64,000 nt of DNA, from positions 124,001-188,000 of the forward strand of contig NZ_JAUSMX010000018.1 in NCBI RefSeq assembly GCF_030646115.1, in the 5' to 3' direction. How positions within the stretch are numbered: the stretch's first letter is position 1; every line of letters begins with the position of its first letter. Shown here piece after piece: positions 8,601 to 18,439 of this stretch. This stretch comes from Fluviicoccus sp. (lineage in GTDB: Bacteria; Pseudomonadota; Gammaproteobacteria; Pseudomonadales; Moraxellaceae). The notes under the pieces were generated by a model, which worked only from the letters and a program-made list of their open reading frames with translations, had not been told where the DNA came from and ran no database searches. The position numbers were made by a program, and so were the translations under genes.

Positions 8601-8683
8601 GCCATCAAACCAGCCAACACAATCAGCAGGTTCATGACAATCGTCAGTACCGGCCGACGAATGCACAGTTGGGGCAACTGCAT
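5639..8683 (-). CDS. RND efflux pump, inner-membrane transporter (HAE1/AcrB-like)
   Basis: 1014 aa, close to the usual 1020-1050. It has the standard RND layout: TM1 at residues 13-31, a large periplasmic loop, TM2-6 around 330-490 with the proton-relay Asp pair in VGLVVDDSIVVLENIYRHIEEG, a second periplasmic loop, and TM7-12 ending at VPAVYMLVAR. It uses proton-motive force to export drugs or other small molecules through a tripartite complex. The substrate is unknown. It overlaps the adaptor gene by one base (TAATG), so the two are translationally coupled. No outer-membrane TolC-type gene follows, so a distant one must serve. Confidence 0.95.
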   Translation of the reverse strand: MQLPQLCIRRPVLTIVMNLLIVLAGLMAFDRLTVREYPNIDIPTVTVDTTYTGASAAIIETTVTRLLEDSLSGIEGIDYLSSSSRSGRAQITIAFKPGRDIESATSDVRDRVSRIRGKLPQDINEPVITKTEADAQPIIWLAFSSDRHTPMEINVFADKQVKSRLQTLVGVSDVRIFGERRPAMRIWLDSGKMASLNLTPQDVESALRNQNVEIPSGRIESLKREFDVLARTDMNTPEEFSALVLRSQGGLLLRLGDVARIVVAPEDERRIARFNGEPAVALGVIKLSTANPLDVSKAVRAELPRIKESLPAGMKVRLAYDSSVFIERSIQAVERTILEAAGLVVLVIFFFLRSLRATLIPLVTIPVSLIGALVFMQMMGFSINTLTLLAMVLAVGLVVDDSIVVLENIYRHIEEGKNPREAAIQGSREIGFAVLAMTFTLAAVFAPIAFTEGRTGKLFAEFALTLASAVIVSGFCALTLSPMMSSRLLQPHMGEGNRLYQAIETFLRGLTRAYRRILQAVLGWRWLVLGLALGLSGAMVVVFKGLPSELSPVEDRGVILSIGIGPEGASPAYFDHYGLQVEQIYSKLPERESTFLITGFPDDTKFISFNRFKPWEQRQRSTREIADTVRPQLWQVPGVMAMASLPPSLGQGNSSSPLDFVIQTTGSYEDLGRVIRELMGKVSQNSGLMNAVPDLKLNKPQLSLTLDRDKTALVGVEVAEVGRALETLLGGRKVTTFKLNGEQYDVMVQLAPDERQVPEQLQQIHVRNKQGEILPLSALLTQAETVTPSDLSHFNKLRSAKITASLAPGYSLGEAVAFMQAAMKDVKKPSVSYDWGGQSREFLASGNALALAFGLAVLFIYLVLAAQFESFRDPLIILFSVPLALLGAVLALKLTQGTLNVYSQIGLITLVGLISKHGILLVEFANQLQEQGKSKLEAIMESATLRLRPILMTTAAMVLGAFPLALASGAGAEVRHPIGWVIVGGMTLGTVFTLFVVPAVYMLVARNGRAGTVE

Positions 8684-9720
8684 TACCAGGCTCCTGTCGC
8701 AGGCACCGCCTTGATGGGCATTTCAGGCTTGGACAGCTTGTTTTGCCCGGAAATGACAATCGAATCGCCGGCCTTTATACCTTGGGTGATTTCGACTTTT
8801 CCCGGCAGACGTTGACCGGATTGAACCGGCGTCGCCACTGCCACTCCATCGATGACCTTGAATATCACCAACTTCCCACCCTGTGCCACCAATGCCTGCT
8901 CTGGCACCCATAACGCCTGTCCAGTGGCGGACATGGGGATGGCCACAGATGCCGTCATTCCTGATTTCAACCTCAAGTCCGCACCATCCAGTACGATACG
9001 CACCCAAAGCGCGCGGGTTCCGGCGTCCAGTTGCGGCTCAATGGCCGTAATCCGCCCCTTCATCTGCAATCCCTGTATGGCATCAATACGAACCATCACC
9101 TGCTGGCCAACCTTGATAGCTGCCGCCTTACCTTCAGGCAACTTGATATCCACCTTCAACGGCTTGGATGAGGACAGGTTGACCAACGACTGTCCTGGCT
9201 GAACAAACTCACCAACACTAAACTGGCGGATACCGATAACCCCGCTAAATGGTGCCTTCAGTTCGGTCTGCTGAATCCGGGCTTTCAATAAACTCAAATT
9301 AGATTTGGTCATCGCCACTTCGGCACGCTTACGTTCAACCTCCACCTCGGCAACCTGCTGACTCCGCGCAAGCTCCTGCAACCGACGCAACTCTGCATCC
9401 GCCAACAACACCGAAGCTTCCTTCCCGGCAAGCTCAGCATTCAGCAAACTGTCATCAAGCTTGACCAGCAATTGCCCCTTGCGCACCGGTTGCCCTTCAA
9501 CAAAGTTGATCGACAAAACCTTGCCTGCAACTTCCGGTTTCAGGGTAATACTCTCTGATGCACGCAAGGTTCCCATCGCCTGGATAGAGGGCATGACTGA
9601 AGCTTGAGATTGAAGGCTCACCACTTCCACTACCGGTGGAGGCTTCGTTTTGCTGGCTGGTGCTGCAACGGAATGCCCAGCAAACAGGGCGAACAGGATG
9701 ACGTAAAATTGAGACTGCAT
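8683..9720 (-). CDS. RND efflux pump periplasmic adaptor (membrane fusion protein)
   Basis: 345 aa. There is an N-terminal signal peptide (residues 1-19, ending HSVAA) without a lipobox Cys. It is followed by a barrel-sandwich half EVAGKVLSINFVEGQPVRKG, a coiled-coil hairpin around residues 95-150, the second lipoyl half ELKAPFSGVIGIRQFSVGEFV, a beta-barrel domain and a membrane-proximal domain. It links the RND pump to an outer-membrane channel. It is the first gene of a two-gene operon. No regulator gene is adjacent, but a palindrome at 9821-9840 could be an operator. Confidence 0.93.
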   Translation of the reverse strand: MQSQFYVILFALFAGHSVAAPASKTKPPPVVEVVSLQSQASVMPSIQAMGTLRASESITLKPEVAGKVLSINFVEGQPVRKGQLLVKLDDSLLNAELAGKEASVLLADAELRRLQELARSQQVAEVEVERKRAEVAMTKSNLSLLKARIQQTELKAPFSGVIGIRQFSVGEFVQPGQSLVNLSSSKPLKVDIKLPEGKAAAIKVGQQVMVRIDAIQGLQMKGRITAIEPQLDAGTRALWVRIVLDGADLRLKSGMTASVAIPMSATGQALWVPEQALVAQGGKLVIFKVIDGVAVATPVQSGQRLPGKVEITQGIKAGDSIVISGQNKLSKPEMPIKAVPATGAW

Positions 9721-9820
9721 GACAAACCCTCACAGGATTGAACTATCCCACTGAAGGAAACGATATGGGGAGCACAAATTGTTAAATGAATAACAGCACA
9801 GACAATATCACCCGGTGCCT

Positions 9821-9840
9821 TGTCTGCCAGATGACAGACA
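9821..9840. promoter_or_regulatory. 20-bp palindrome upstream of the RND operon, candidate operator
   Basis: TGTCTG (9821-9826) and CAGACA (9835-9840) flank a partly symmetric centre, with 16 of 20 positions symmetric. It lies about 100 bases ahead of the adaptor start codon and is the size of a TetR-type operator. Regulator binding is inference. Confidence 0.35.
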
Positions 9841-9841
9841 T

Positions 9842-9872
9842 AAAAAAAGCCGACATTTTTGTCGGCTTTTTT
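9842..9872. terminator. bidirectional terminator after rplQ
   Basis: AAAAAAAGCCGAC (9842-9854), loop ATTTTT, GTCGGCTTTTTT (9861-9872). It is symmetric, so it could work on either strand. It closes the S10-spc-alpha ribosomal supercluster. Confidence 0.9.
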
Positions 9873-9885
9873 ATTAACGGCAACC

Positions 9886-10269
9886 TTACTCGGCAGCAGG
9901 CGCAGCAACCAGCGGACGATCCACCAGTTCCACGTATGCCATCGGTGCTGCATCGCCGGCACGGAAGCCAGCCTTCAGCACACGCAGGTAACCGCCATTA
10001 CGGGCTTTGTAGCGCGGACCCAGCTCGTTGAAAAGCTTGGCCACAGCTTCTTTGCTACGTGTGCGGGCAAACGCCAGACGACGATTGGCAACAGAATCAA
10101 TCTTTGCCAGCGTAATCAGGGGCTCGGCAACACGGCGCAATTCCTTGGCCTTGGGCAGAGTGGTCTTGATCAGTTCGTGTTCGAACAGGGAGATTGCCAT
10201 ATTGGTGAACATGGCCTTACGGTGACTGCTGTTTCGACCCAGCTTGACACCACTATTACGATGACGCAT
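9886..10269 (-). CDS. rplQ: 50S ribosomal protein L17
   Basis: 127 aa, matching E. coli L17 in length. The family N-terminus [20 protein letters not shown] is clear, as are the [13 protein letters not shown] and LVDRP motifs. L17 binds 23S rRNA near the peptide exit tunnel. The tail is slightly extended with Ala residues. It is the last gene of the alpha operon, 30 bases after rpoA and 14 bases before the terminator. Confidence 0.97.
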   Translation of the reverse strand: MRHRNSGVKLGRNSSHRKAMFTNMAISLFEHELIKTTLPKAKELRRVAEPLITLAKIDSVANRRLAFARTRSKEAVAKLFNELGPRYKARNGGYLRVLKAGFRAGDAAPMAYVELVDRPLVAAPAAE

Positions 10270-10299
10270 GGCGTAACTTCCTCAAATCAGATTCAGCGA

Positions 10300-11304
10300 T
10301 TAGCGGCTACGGTAGGCGAAACGGTCATCGGCGCGCAGGCTGGCGGGTGGCCAGTTATCCAGACGCATTCCGAGTGACAAGCCTTTGGAAGCCAGCACAT
10401 CTTTGATTTCGGTGAGCGACTTCTTGCCCAGATTAGGAGTCTTCAGCAACTCCACTTCCGTACGTTGAACCAGATCACCAATGTAATAAATGTTTTCAGC
10501 TTTGAGGCAGTTAGCCGAACGTACCGTCAGTTCAAGGTCATCAACCGGACGGAGAAGGATCGGATCGACCTCCTCTCGGCTGGCAACCGGCTCTGGCAGC
10601 TTATCCTTCTGCAAATCAACAAACACAGAGATTTGTTGCTGCAGAATTGTGGCCGCACGACGGATAGCCTCTTCCGGCTCGATAGTCCCATTGGTTTCCA
10701 GGTCGATTACCAGTTTGTCCAGGTCAGTACGCTGTTCCACACGGGCATTTTCAACCACATAGGAAACACGCTTCACCGGGCTGTAACTGGCATCCAACTG
10801 GAGACGGCCGATAGGACGACCTTCACCTTCAGCGTACCGCGCATCAACGGGCTCATAACCACGACCACGCGTCACCTTCAACTTCATTTTCAGGTGACCA
10901 TTCGCCCCGAGAGTGGCGATGTGATGATCGTTGTTTACGATTTCAACATTGTGCGGCAAACCGAGATCTGCCGCAGTAATTGAGCACGGGCCCTTCTTGT
11001 CCAGGGTCAATACAGCTTCGCTTTGTTCAAACAGCTTGATGGAAAGACCCTTCAGATTAAGCAACAGCTCAATGATGTCTTCCTGCAGGCCTTCCAGCGT
11101 GCTGTACTCATGCTCAACACCTTCAATTTCCGCTTCAACTACCGCTGCACCAGGCAACGAAGACAGAAGAATGCGGCGTAAAGCGTTGCCCAAGGTATGA
11201 CCGAAACCTCTTTCAAGAGGCTCCAGCGTAACCTTTGCATGAGTCGCGCTAATAGCCTGAACAGCTATTGAGCGCGGCGTCAGAAACTCATTGGTACGCG
11301 TCAT
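10300..11304 (-). CDS. rpoA: DNA-directed RNA polymerase subunit alpha
   Basis: 334 aa (E. coli 329). The N-terminal domain includes [22 protein letters not shown], which drives dimerisation and beta/beta' assembly. After a linker ([20 protein letters not shown]) comes the C-terminal domain with the [15 protein letters not shown] and [25 protein letters not shown] helices that contact UP elements and activators. It lies between rpsD and rplQ in the normal alpha-operon order. Confidence 0.98.
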   Translation of the reverse strand: MTRTNEFLTPRSIAVQAISATHAKVTLEPLERGFGHTLGNALRRILLSSLPGAAVVEAEIEGVEHEYSTLEGLQEDIIELLLNLKGLSIKLFEQSEAVLTLDKKGPCSITAADLGLPHNVEIVNNDHHIATLGANGHLKMKLKVTRGRGYEPVDARYAEGEGRPIGRLQLDASYSPVKRVSYVVENARVEQRTDLDKLVIDLETNGTIEPEEAIRRAATILQQQISVFVDLQKDKLPEPVASREEVDPILLRPVDDLELTVRSANCLKAENIYYIGDLVQRTEVELLKTPNLGKKSLTEIKDVLASKGLSLGMRLDNWPPASLRADDRFAYRSR

Positions 11305-11333
11305 GAATGCGACCTCAAAACTAGAGCCAAGCC

Positions 11334-11957
11334 TTACTTGGAGTACAATTCAACAATCAAGCTTTCGTTGATTTCCGAGGGAAGATCCGAACGCTCAGGC
11401 AATGCCTTGAACGTACCTTCCATTTTGGCATAATCAACTTCCAGCCACGCAGGAGTACCACGCTGGCCAGCCAGCTCGATAGCACTCTTCACGCGCAACT
11501 GAGTCTTGGACTTCTCATAAATGGCGACAACATCACCCGGCTTAACTTGCAGGGAAGCGATGTTTACACGACGACCATTCAAAGTAACCGAACGGTGACT
11601 CACCAACTGACGAGCTTCAGAACGCGTCGCACCAAAACCCATGCGATAAACCACGTTATCAAGACGGCTTTCCAGCAATTGCAGCAAGTTTTCACCGGTA
11701 GCACCCTTCAAACGGGCAGCTTCCTTGTAATAATTGCTGAATTGACGCTCAAGCACGCCATAAATACGACGCACTTTTTGTTTTTCACGCAACTGGATAC
11801 CGTAGTCAGACTGCTTACCCTTACGGGAAGCGCCATGTACGCCGGGGGGGGTATCAATTTTACACTTAGAGTCCAGGGCGCGAACACCGGACTTGAGCAT
11901 CAGGTCAGTGCCTTCACGACGGGAGAGCTTGCACTTCGGACCAATATAACGAGCCAT
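11334..11957 (-). CDS. rpsD: 30S ribosomal protein S4
   Basis: 207 aa (E. coli 206). The start [19 protein letters not shown], the S4 RNA-binding domain with [24 protein letters not shown] and the [10 protein letters not shown] block are visible. S4 is a primary 16S rRNA binder and, in E. coli, the translational repressor of the alpha operon. Two Cys occur (residues 9 and 31) but no full zinc-binding set. Confidence 0.98.
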   Translation of the reverse strand: MARYIGPKCKLSRREGTDLMLKSGVRALDSKCKIDTPPGVHGASRKGKQSDYGIQLREKQKVRRIYGVLERQFSNYYKEAARLKGATGENLLQLLESRLDNVVYRMGFGATRSEARQLVSHRSVTLNGRRVNIASLQVKPGDVVAIYEKSKTQLRVKSAIELAGQRGTPAWLEVDYAKMEGTFKALPERSDLPSEINESLIVELYSK

Positions 11958-11974
11958 CTTTCAAGTCTCCTGGA

Positions 11975-12364
11975 TTACACGCGGCGCTTCTTGGCGGGAC
12001 GACAACCATTGTGTGGGATTGGCGTAACGTCCGTAATGCTGTTGATCTTGTAACCAACAGAATTCAGAGCACGCACCGCGGATTCGCGACCGGGGCCAGG
12101 ACCCTTGACGAGCACGTCAAGATTCTTCAAACCATAATCCAGTGCAGCCTTGCCCGCAACTTCCGCAGCCACCTGGGCAGCGAAGGGGGTGGACTTACGC
12201 GAACCACGGAAGCCCTGACCACCGCTAGTGGCCCAGGCCAGTGCGTTACCTTGTCGATCGGTAATCGTCACAATGGTGTTATTAAAAGAAGCGTGAATAT
12301 GCGCGATACCTTCGGAGACGGTACGAGTTACCTTCTTCCGACCGCGCTGATTGTCTTTTGCCAT
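11975..12364 (-). CDS. rpsK: 30S ribosomal protein S11
   Basis: 129 aa, the E. coli length. The core motifs [22 protein letters not shown] and [18 protein letters not shown] and the basic C-terminus [12 protein letters not shown] are typical. S11 forms part of the 30S platform near the mRNA exit channel. It lies 22 bases after rpsM in the alpha operon. Confidence 0.98.
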   Translation of the reverse strand: MAKDNQRGRKKVTRTVSEGIAHIHASFNNTIVTITDRQGNALAWATSGGQGFRGSRKSTPFAAQVAAEVAGKAALDYGLKNLDVLVKGPGPGRESAVRALNSVGYKINSITDVTPIPHNGCRPAKKRRV

Positions 12365-12386
12365 CTTTTAGCTTCCGAGGAAATGT

Positions 12387-12743
12387 TTACTTCTTGATTG
12401 CCTTGCGAGGACCCTTACGCGTACGCGCATTGGTCTTCGTACGCTGTCCACGGACAGGCAATCCACGACGGTGACGGATACCACGATAGCAACCGAGGTC
12501 CATCAACCGCTTGATGTTCATTGAAACTTGGCGGCGCAAATCACCTTCAGTAGGGATTTTTGCCACTTCTGCACGGATTGCATCCAGTTGGCTGTCTGAC
12601 AGATCCTTGATCTTGGTAGTGGTTTGAATACCAACAGCCGCCAGAATTTTGGCAGATGTAGTACGACCGATACCGAAGATGTAGGTCAGCGAGATCACCG
12701 CGTGTTTGTTATCCGGAATGTTTACGCCGGCTATACGGGCCAT
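12387..12743 (-). CDS. rpsM: 30S ribosomal protein S13
   Basis: 118 aa, E. coli length. [27 protein letters not shown] at the start and the basic C-terminal [21 protein letters not shown], which contacts P-site tRNA and 16S rRNA, identify it. It is the first gene of the alpha-operon part. Two hairpins lie in the 94-base gap before it. Confidence 0.98.
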   Translation of the reverse strand: MARIAGVNIPDNKHAVISLTYIFGIGRTTSAKILAAVGIQTTTKIKDLSDSQLDAIRAEVAKIPTEGDLRRQVSMNIKRLMDLGCYRGIRHRRGLPVRGQRTKTNARTRKGPRKAIKK

Positions 12744-12763
12744 TCACCATTCTCCACACAATA

Positions 12764-12811
12764 CGGCATGCCATTGAGGCATGCCGCGAAAAGTGGGCGA
12801 TTTTATCGCCC
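12764..12811 (-). promoter_or_regulatory. double hairpin between rpmJ and rpsM
   Basis: On the minus strand the first hairpin is GGGCGAT-loop-ATCGCCC (12811-12795), followed by CGGCATGCC-TCAAT-GGCATGCCG (12786-12764). They lie just ahead of rpsM, where E. coli has the S4-binding pseudoknot that represses the alpha operon. Function by position is inference; no pseudoknot was modelled. Confidence 0.5.
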
Positions 12812-12837
12812 GAACCTGAAAAAAGCAACAGGCAGGT

Positions 12838-12954
12838 TTAACCCTGACGCTGTTTGTGACGCGGTTCAGCACTGCAAATGACACGAATAGTGCCATTCCG
12901 ACGCACAACCTTGCAGCTTCCGCAAATCTTTTTCACAGAGGCACGAACTTTCAT
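12838..12954 (-). CDS. rpmJ: 50S ribosomal protein L36
   Basis: 38 aa: [20 protein letters not shown] and onward to PRHKQRQG. Cys11, Cys14, Cys27 and His33 form the zinc-binding site, so this is the zinc-containing (C+) form. The gene sits between secY and rpsM as in other gammaproteobacteria. Confidence 0.97.
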   Translation of the reverse strand: MKVRASVKKICGSCKVVRRNGTIRVICSAEPRHKQRQG

Positions 12955-12978
12955 GGGATTTACCTGTCTGTTTACAGT

Positions 12979-14346
12979 TCAACGAATAAGGCCAGACCCA
13001 GTACCAACACCCTTAAGGTTAGCTTTCTTCATTAAGGACTCGTACTGGTGAGACATGAGGTGGGCTTGAACCTGGGCCATAAAGTCCATGACTACAACCA
13101 CCACAATCAACAGTGAAGTACCGCCAAGGTAGAACGGCACCTTGAACGCAACCTGCAACAACATCGGCATCAAACACACAATAGTGATGTAGATGGCACC
13201 GACTAAAGTCAAACGGGTTAACACACTGTCAATGTACTTCGCAGTCTGATCACCCGGGCGGATACCCGGAATGTATGCGCCAGACCGCTTGAGATTATCT
13301 GCTACTTCCTTGGGATTGAACATCAAGGCCGTATAGAAATAGCAGAAGAAAATAATCAGCAATGCAAACAACAACAAATACAAGGGTTGCCCCGGAGAAA
13401 GCGTCAGCGCCATGTCCTGAAGAAACCGTTGAGCAACATTAGGGTTTGGAGACTGCGCAAACCACTGACCCAAACTTGCCGGGAAAAGTAATAGTGAACT
13501 GGCAAAAATTGCAGGAATAACACCAGCCATATTGATCTTAAGCGGCAAATGGCTTTGCTGGGCGGCATACAAACGTCGTCCCTGCTGCTTCTGCGCATAA
13601 TTGACGGTTATTCTGCGCTGCCCTCTTTCCATGAAAACAACAGCACCCACAACAACCATGGCCAGCATGAACAAAATCAGCAAACCGATAATGCTCATCT
13701 CACCTTGGCGTGCAGACTCCAGAGACATACCTATGGCTGAAGGAATACCTGCAACAATCCCCGCAAAAATCAGCATCGAAATACCGTTGCCAACGCCACG
13801 CTCTGTAATTTGCTCACCTAACCACATCAAAAATACGGTACCGGCAACCAAGCTGACAACCGCCGGGATGTAGAACGACATTCCGGTCGTCAGTGTAATC
13901 CCCTGGCCCTGCAAGCCCGCACACATACCGACAGCTTGCACAAAGCCAAGAACCACCGTCCCATATCGCGTGTACTGGTTGATCTTTCTGCGGCCCGATT
14001 CCCCTTCCTTCTTGATTGCCTCAAGTTGGGGACTGACGGTCGTCATCAACTGCATGATGATGGACGCAGAAATATACGGCATGATTCCGAGAGCAAGAAT
14101 CGACATACGCTCCAGAGCCCCTCCGGAAAACATGTTGAACAGACTCAGGATGGTATCCTTGTTCTGTTCAAACATTTGCGCAAGTCGGTCAGGGTTGATA
14201 CCAGGAACAGGCACATGCGCACCAAGACGGAAAACAATCAACGCCAGAAAAAGAAAAACAATCCGACGCCATAGTTCACCCATGCCTTGTCGCATGGCGG
14301 GTGACTTCATTGCCGCTTTTGCCGCCTCGCTACGCGCATTTGCCAT
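12979..14346 (-). CDS. secY: protein translocase subunit SecY
   Basis: 455 aa (E. coli 443). It has ten transmembrane segments, with the first near residues 27-46. The motifs [31 protein letters not shown] and the cytosolic loop [14 protein letters not shown] are family hallmarks. It is the central channel of the Sec translocon, partnered by SecE (51085-51474) and SecG. It is in the spc operon after rplO, in the standard place. Confidence 0.98.
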   Translation of the reverse strand: MANARSEAAKAAMKSPAMRQGMGELWRRIVFLFLALIVFRLGAHVPVPGINPDRLAQMFEQNKDTILSLFNMFSGGALERMSILALGIMPYISASIIMQLMTTVSPQLEAIKKEGESGRRKINQYTRYGTVVLGFVQAVGMCAGLQGQGITLTTGMSFYIPAVVSLVAGTVFLMWLGEQITERGVGNGISMLIFAGIVAGIPSAIGMSLESARQGEMSIIGLLILFMLAMVVVGAVVFMERGQRRITVNYAQKQQGRRLYAAQQSHLPLKINMAGVIPAIFASSLLLFPASLGQWFAQSPNPNVAQRFLQDMALTLSPGQPLYLLLFALLIIFFCYFYTALMFNPKEVADNLKRSGAYIPGIRPGDQTAKYIDSVLTRLTLVGAIYITIVCLMPMLLQVAFKVPFYLGGTSLLIVVVVVMDFMAQVQAHLMSHQYESLMKKANLKGVGTGSGLIR

Positions 14347-14351
14347 CGTTA

Positions 14352-14786
14352 TTATTCCTCGACCTTACCACCGGCCGCCTCAATAGCAGCCCGGGCACCC
14401 TTAGTCACAGCAACACCCTTGACAATCACAGCGCGGTCAATGGCACCGGACAACATGATACGGGCACGAACCTTGTCCTTACGAACAAGATTTGCAGCCT
14501 TCAATGTATCAAGGGTCACATCAGCGCCATCCACAAACACTAACTCGGAAAGACGGACTTCCGCAGTATCAAGTGCACGTTGGGATGTGAAGCCAAACTT
14601 CGGAAGACGGCGATAAAGGGGCATCTGCCCGCCCTCGAAGCCAGGACGAACCTTGCCCTTGCCACGAGAGGTTTGCCCCTTCACACCGGAACCACCAGTC
14701 TTACCCAATCCGGAACCGATACCACGACCATGACGGCGAGCTACTTTCTTGGAGCCCTCAGCTGGGCTCAATTCATTCAGTTGCAT
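14352..14786 (-). CDS. rplO: 50S ribosomal protein L15
   Basis: 144 aa, the E. coli length. The ATG at 14786 is preferred to the in-frame GTG one codon upstream because the family begins [14 protein letters not shown]. The glycine-rich [16 protein letters not shown] stretch and [17 protein letters not shown] are diagnostic. L15 is a late-assembling 50S protein. It is separated from rpmD by three bases. Confidence 0.97.
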   Translation of the reverse strand: MQLNELSPAEGSKKVARRHGRGIGSGLGKTGGSGVKGQTSRGKGKVRPGFEGGQMPLYRRLPKFGFTSQRALDTAEVRLSELVFVDGADVTLDTLKAANLVRKDKVRARIMLSGAIDRAVIVKGVAVTKGARAAIEAAGGKVEE

Positions 14787-14789
14787 CAC

Positions 14790-14972
14790 TTATGCCTCAA
14801 CTTTCACGAGGTAATACACCTTGTTGATCATGCCACGATTATCCGGAGTATCCAGAACCTCGACGGTATGACCAATACGACGAAGCCCCAAACCAAGAAG
14901 ACAAAGCTTGTGGTTTTTCAGCTTGTGCGCACCAGACTTAATCTGGGTTACCTTAATAGTTGCCTGGGTCAT
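14790..14972 (-). CDS. rpmD: 50S ribosomal protein L30
   Basis: 60 aa (E. coli 59). The start at 14972 gives [16 protein letters not shown], matching the family; longer in-frame starts overlap rps[18 protein letters not shown] is the conserved core. It begins four bases after the rpsE stop codon. Confidence 0.96.
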   Translation of the reverse strand: MTQATIKVTQIKSGAHKLKNHKLCLLGLGLRRIGHTVEVLDTPDNRGMINKVYYLVKVEA

Positions 14973-14976
14973 GACA

Positions 14977-15474
14977 TTATCCCAAAATTTCTTCGACAGA
15001 CTTGCCGCGCTTTGCAGCAACCTGCTCTGGCGAAGTCATGGAAGCCAAGCCCTTGAATGTTGCATAAACAACATTGTTGGCATTGGTCGAGCCATAACAC
15101 TTGGCCAAGACATTATGAACACCGGCAACTTCGAGTACGGCACGCATTGCACCGCCAGCGATTACACCAGTACCATCAGATGCAGGCTGCATGTAAATTC
15201 GAGAAGCGCCATGTTGGGCATTGATCGCATGCTGCAACGTGGTCCCGTTCAAATCGACGGAAATCATGTTACGGCGAGCTGCTTCCAATGCCTTCTGGAT
15301 GGCGGCAGGCACTTCACGAGCCTTACCACGACCAAACCCGACACGACCCTTCCCATCACCGACTACGGTCAGGGCAGTGAAGGAAAAAATCCGACCACCC
15401 TTCACAACCTTAGCCACTCGATTTACAGCCACCAGCTTTTCGACAAAGCCTTCGTTTTGTTCAACTTTAGCCAT
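14977..15474 (-). CDS. rpsE: 30S ribosomal protein S5
   Basis: 165 aa (E. coli 167). The double-stranded RNA-binding-like N-terminal domain with [30 protein letters not shown] and the C-terminal domain [19 protein letters not shown] are present. S5 helps keep decoding accurate at the mRNA entry tunnel. The loop that carries spectinomycin-resistance changes ([11 protein letters not shown]) looks ordinary. Confidence 0.98.
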   Translation of the reverse strand: MAKVEQNEGFVEKLVAVNRVAKVVKGGRIFSFTALTVVGDGKGRVGFGRGKAREVPAAIQKALEAARRNMISVDLNGTTLQHAINAQHGASRIYMQPASDGTGVIAGGAMRAVLEVAGVHNVLAKCYGSTNANNVVYATFKGLASMTSPEQVAAKRGKSVEEILG

Positions 15475-15482
15475 GATGCACC

Positions 15483-15833
15483 TTAGAATTCCAGACCGCC
15501 TTCACGAGCGGCATCAGCCAAGGCCTGAATACGGCCATGATATTTGAATCCGGAACGGTCGAATGCAACACGACTAATTCCTGCTGCTTTGGCACGCTCA
15601 GCAATCAGCGCACCGACCTTCTTGGCTGCATCTACATTACCGGTATGCGACTCACGCAATGCAGCATCAAGCGTCGAAGCTTGAGCAAGTACAACCCCAC
15701 CACAGGCAGAGATGACTTGCGCATAGATGTGACGCGGCGTGCGGTTCACGCACAGACGGACAGCACCCAACTCGTGAATCTTGAGTCGAGTGGCCTTGGC
15801 GCGCCGCAAGCGAGCTTCTTTCTTTTCGTTCAT
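15483..15833 (-). CDS. rplR: 50S ribosomal protein L18
   Basis: 116 aa (E. coli 117). A basic N-terminus ([16 protein letters not shown]) is followed by [16 protein letters not shown] and [27 protein letters not shown]18 brings 5S rRNA into the 50S subunit with L5. It is in standard spc-operon position between rplF and rpsE. Confidence 0.97.
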   Translation of the reverse strand: MNEKKEARLRRAKATRLKIHELGAVRLCVNRTPRHIYAQVISACGGVVLAQASTLDAALRESHTGNVDAAKKVGALIAERAKAAGISRVAFDRSGFKYHGRIQALADAAREGGLEF

Positions 15834-15847
15834 GGCGACCTCACGCG

Positions 15848-16381
15848 TTATTTCTTCTTGGCTTCCTTACGGATGACATTTTCATCCGAATACCGAATTC
15901 CCTTGCCCTTGTAAGGCTCAGGCGGACGGAAAGCACGAACATTGGCGGCCACTTGGCCGAGTAAATGCTTGTTGATCGACTTCAGGATAATCTCCGTCGG
16001 AGTCGGCGTTTCTGCCGTCACACCTTCAGGGAGATCAAAGTCGATCGGATGAGAATATCCCAGCGCGAGGTTCAGAACCTTGCCTTTGGCTGCGGCCTTG
16101 TAGCCCACACCAATCAACTGAAGTTTACGCTCAAAGCCAGCACTAACACCCTTAACCATATTATTGGCCAAAGAACGTGCAGTTCCTGTTTGCATCCAAC
16201 CAGCCTGGGTTAATTCCCGGGGGGCAAACACCAACTGCTCGTTTTCAATCTTGGCTTCAACCAGGCCGTTCAGGGAGAGGGACAGTGACCCCTTGCCACC
16301 CTTTACCAGCAACTCCTGGCCATTGATAGTCACATCTACCCCTTTGGGAAGAGCAACCGGAGATTTAGCCACGCGAGACAT
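15848..16381 (-). CDS. rplF: 50S ribosomal protein L6
   Basis: 177 aa, E. coli length. [20 protein letters not shown] at the start and the [27 protein letters not shown] and [20 protein letters not shown] blocks identify it. L6 binds near the sarcin-ricin loop. Confidence 0.98.
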   Translation of the reverse strand: MSRVAKSPVALPKGVDVTINGQELLVKGGKGSLSLSLNGLVEAKIENEQLVFAPRELTQAGWMQTGTARSLANNMVKGVSAGFERKLQLIGVGYKAAAKGKVLNLALGYSHPIDFDLPEGVTAETPTPTEIILKSINKHLLGQVAANVRAFRPPEPYKGKGIRYSDENVIRKEAKKK

Positions 16382-16394
16382 TATGCTTCACCTA

Positions 16395-16778
16395 TCACGA
16401 TACAAGGGCAATCACTTCACCGCCCACGCCCGCAGCACGGGCAGCGCGATCAGTCATAATGCCTTTATTGGTAGAAACAATCAGAACGCCCAAACCATTC
16501 TTTACCGGAGCCAATTCATCGGACCCCTTGTAAACGCGCAAACCAGGGCGACTAACGCGCTTGATCTGCTCAATGACCGGCTTGCCTTCATAGTACTTGA
16601 GGCCCAGAGTCAGGGTTAAACCCTCAACTTCACTGGAGGCGATATAACCTTCATCGATAAGCACTTTGGCCAAGGCCACTTTCAGCTTGGACGTAGGCAT
16701 GGCAACGCTTTGCTTGCGCGCCTGTTGTGCATTGCGAATGCGTGTAAGCATATCCGCAACGGTATCTTGCATGCTCAT
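16395..16778 (-). CDS. rpsH: 30S ribosomal protein S8
   Basis: 127 aa (E. coli 130). [18 protein letters not shown] and the C-terminal [20 protein letters not shown] are typical. S8 is a primary 16S rRNA binder and represses the spc operon in E. coli by binding mRNA near rplE. It lies 12 bases after rpsN. Confidence 0.98.
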   Translation of the reverse strand: MSMQDTVADMLTRIRNAQQARKQSVAMPTSKLKVALAKVLIDEGYIASSEVEGLTLTLGLKYYEGKPVIEQIKRVSRPGLRVYKGSDELAPVKNGLGVLIVSTNKGIMTDRAARAAGVGGEVIALVS

Positions 16779-16790
16779 TGAACAGTCCTC

Positions 16791-17096
16791 TTACCAGCTA
16801 GCCTTGACAACACCAGGAACGTCACCCTGCATCACAGCTTCGCGCAACTTGTTACGGCCCAAGCCGAACTTGCGGAAAAAGCCATGAGGACGTCCGGTCA
16901 AGCCACACCGATTACGCTGACGCACGGGAGAAGCATCACGAGGCAGAGATTGCAACTTCAACATAGCCGCCCAACGATCCTCTTCAGATGCATTGACGTT
17001 GCCGATAGTCGCCTTCAACTGGCTGCGCAAGGCAGCATACTTAGCAACGGTTTTTTCGCGCTTTGCTTCGCGATTAATCATGCTTTTTTTAGCCAT
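16791..17096 (-). CDS. rpsN: 30S ribosomal protein S14 (zinc-independent form)
   Basis: 101 aa, the long form. It lacks the CxxC zinc knuckles, having a single Cys in [26 protein letters not shown]. It is bound in the head of the 30S subunit. No zinc-independent rescue copy is needed for this type. Confidence 0.97.
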   Translation of the reverse strand: MAKKSMINREAKREKTVAKYAALRSQLKATIGNVNASEEDRWAAMLKLQSLPRDASPVRQRNRCGLTGRPHGFFRKFGLGRNKLREAVMQGDVPGVVKASW

Positions 17097-17105
17097 GACA
17101 AATAC

Positions 17106-17642
17106 TCACTTGAAGGGGAAGCCAAAAGCACGCAGCAATGCACGACCTTGATCGTCATTGGCAGCCGTCGTAGTGATCGTGATATCCATCCCGCGAATCT
17201 TATCGATTTTATCAAAGTCGATTTCAGGGAAGACGATCTGTTCTTTGAGACCCATGCTGTAGTTTCCACGACCATCAAACGCCTTGGCGCTGAAACCGCG
17301 GAAGTCACGAATTCGAGGAATGGTGATATAGATCAACCGCTCCAGAAACTCATACATGCGCTCACCACGCAACGTAACCTTGCAACCAATCGGCCAGCCT
17401 TCACGAATCTTGAAGCCTGCGATGGATTTACGCGCGAGAGTAACAACGGGTTTCTGGCCAGAAATCAGCTGCATATCGGCCACGGCGCCATCAAGCATCT
17501 TTTTGTCTTGCGCGGCACCGCCCACTCCCATATTCAGAGTAATCTTGGTGATGCGTGGAACCTGCATCACATTATCGAGACTCAACTCAGCCAACAACTT
17601 GGCTACGAGTTCGTCTTTGTAAACTTGTCTTAGTCTGGCCAT
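17106..17642 (-). CDS. rplE: 50S ribosomal protein L5
   Basis: 178 aa (E. coli 179). The ATG at 17642 is chosen over an in-frame TTG two codons upstream because the family begins MA-(K/R)-L-x-x-[20 protein letters not shown] and [23 protein letters not shown] are conserved. L5 binds 5S rRNA and contacts P-site tRNA. Confidence 0.97.
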   Translation of the reverse strand: MARLRQVYKDELVAKLLAELSLDNVMQVPRITKITLNMGVGGAAQDKKMLDGAVADMQLISGQKPVVTLARKSIAGFKIREGWPIGCKVTLRGERMYEFLERLIYITIPRIRDFRGFSAKAFDGRGNYSMGLKEQIVFPEIDFDKIDKIRGMDITITTTAANDDQGRALLRAFGFPFK

Positions 17643-17656
17643 CTTCAACCAACCTG

Positions 17657-17974
17657 TTACTTAGCGTCTGCAATCGTATCGCCACTAGACTTGAAGACAC
17701 GAACTTTTGTTTCGCCTTCCGTCTTGTAGCCGACACGATCGGCCTTTTGTGTTGCCGCGTTAAAAACCGCCACATTCGAGATATGCAGGGGCGCTTCACG
17801 CTCCTCGATACCACCCGGAAGACTGCGAGCCGGATTAGGCTTCACATGCTTCTTGACCAGGTTGATACCCGCAACTGTGACACGTCCATCAGCAACCTTG
17901 AGCACTTTGCCGCGCTTGCCTTTGTCCTTGCCAGCAATGACGATGATTTCGTCATTAGTTTTGATCTTTGCCAT
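17657..17974 (-). CDS. rplX: 50S ribosomal protein L24
   Basis: 105 aa (E. coli 104). The KOW motif [16 protein letters not shown] is near residues 12-27, followed by [16 protein letters not shown]24 starts 50S assembly at the exit-tunnel side. It lies 11 bases after rplN. Confidence 0.97.
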   Translation of the reverse strand: MAKIKTNDEIIVIAGKDKGKRGKVLKVADGRVTVAGINLVKKHVKPNPARSLPGGIEEREAPLHISNVAVFNAATQKADRVGYKTEGETKVRVFKSSGDTIADAK

Positions 17975-17985
17975 TTAACTCACCC

Positions 17986-18354
17986 TTACAGGACTTCAGG
18001 CGCCAGCGAGATGATCTTCATGAATTGCTCTGTACGCAGTTCACGCGTCACCGGCCCGAAAATACGAGTCGCGATTGGCGCACGCTGGTTATTCAACAGC
18101 ACTGCTGCATTGTCATCAAAACGAATCAGAGAACCGTCAGGACGGCGAATACCAAACTTGGTACGAACCACCACGGCGTTCATGACATCGCCCTTCTTGA
18201 CCTTGCCACGGGGAATTGCTTCCTTGACCGTGACCTTGATGATATCGCCCACAGAGGCATAACGACGATGAGATCCACCCAGCACCTTAATACACTGGAC
18301 TCGTCTGGCACCGCTGTTATCAGCCACATCGAGCATCGTTTCGGTCTGAATCAT
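17986..18354 (-). CDS. rplN: 50S ribosomal protein L14
   Basis: 122 aa (E. coli 123). [42 protein letters not shown] and FGPVTRELR are signature blocks. An 85-base gap separates it from rpsQ upstream, the largest within the cluster; in E. coli this is where the S10 operon ends and the spc operon begins. Confidence 0.98.
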   Translation of the reverse strand: MIQTETMLDVADNSGARRVQCIKVLGGSHRRYASVGDIIKVTVKEAIPRGKVKKGDVMNAVVVRTKFGIRRPDGSLIRFDDNAAVLLNNQRAPIATRIFGPVTRELRTEQFMKIISLAPEVL

Positions 18355-18439
18355 TGTTCAACTCCAAACCTGGAATAAACCCTACGCGAAGGGGCAGCAT
18401 GCTACCCAATCTTGCGCAGGGAAACAAGTAAAAATCAGC

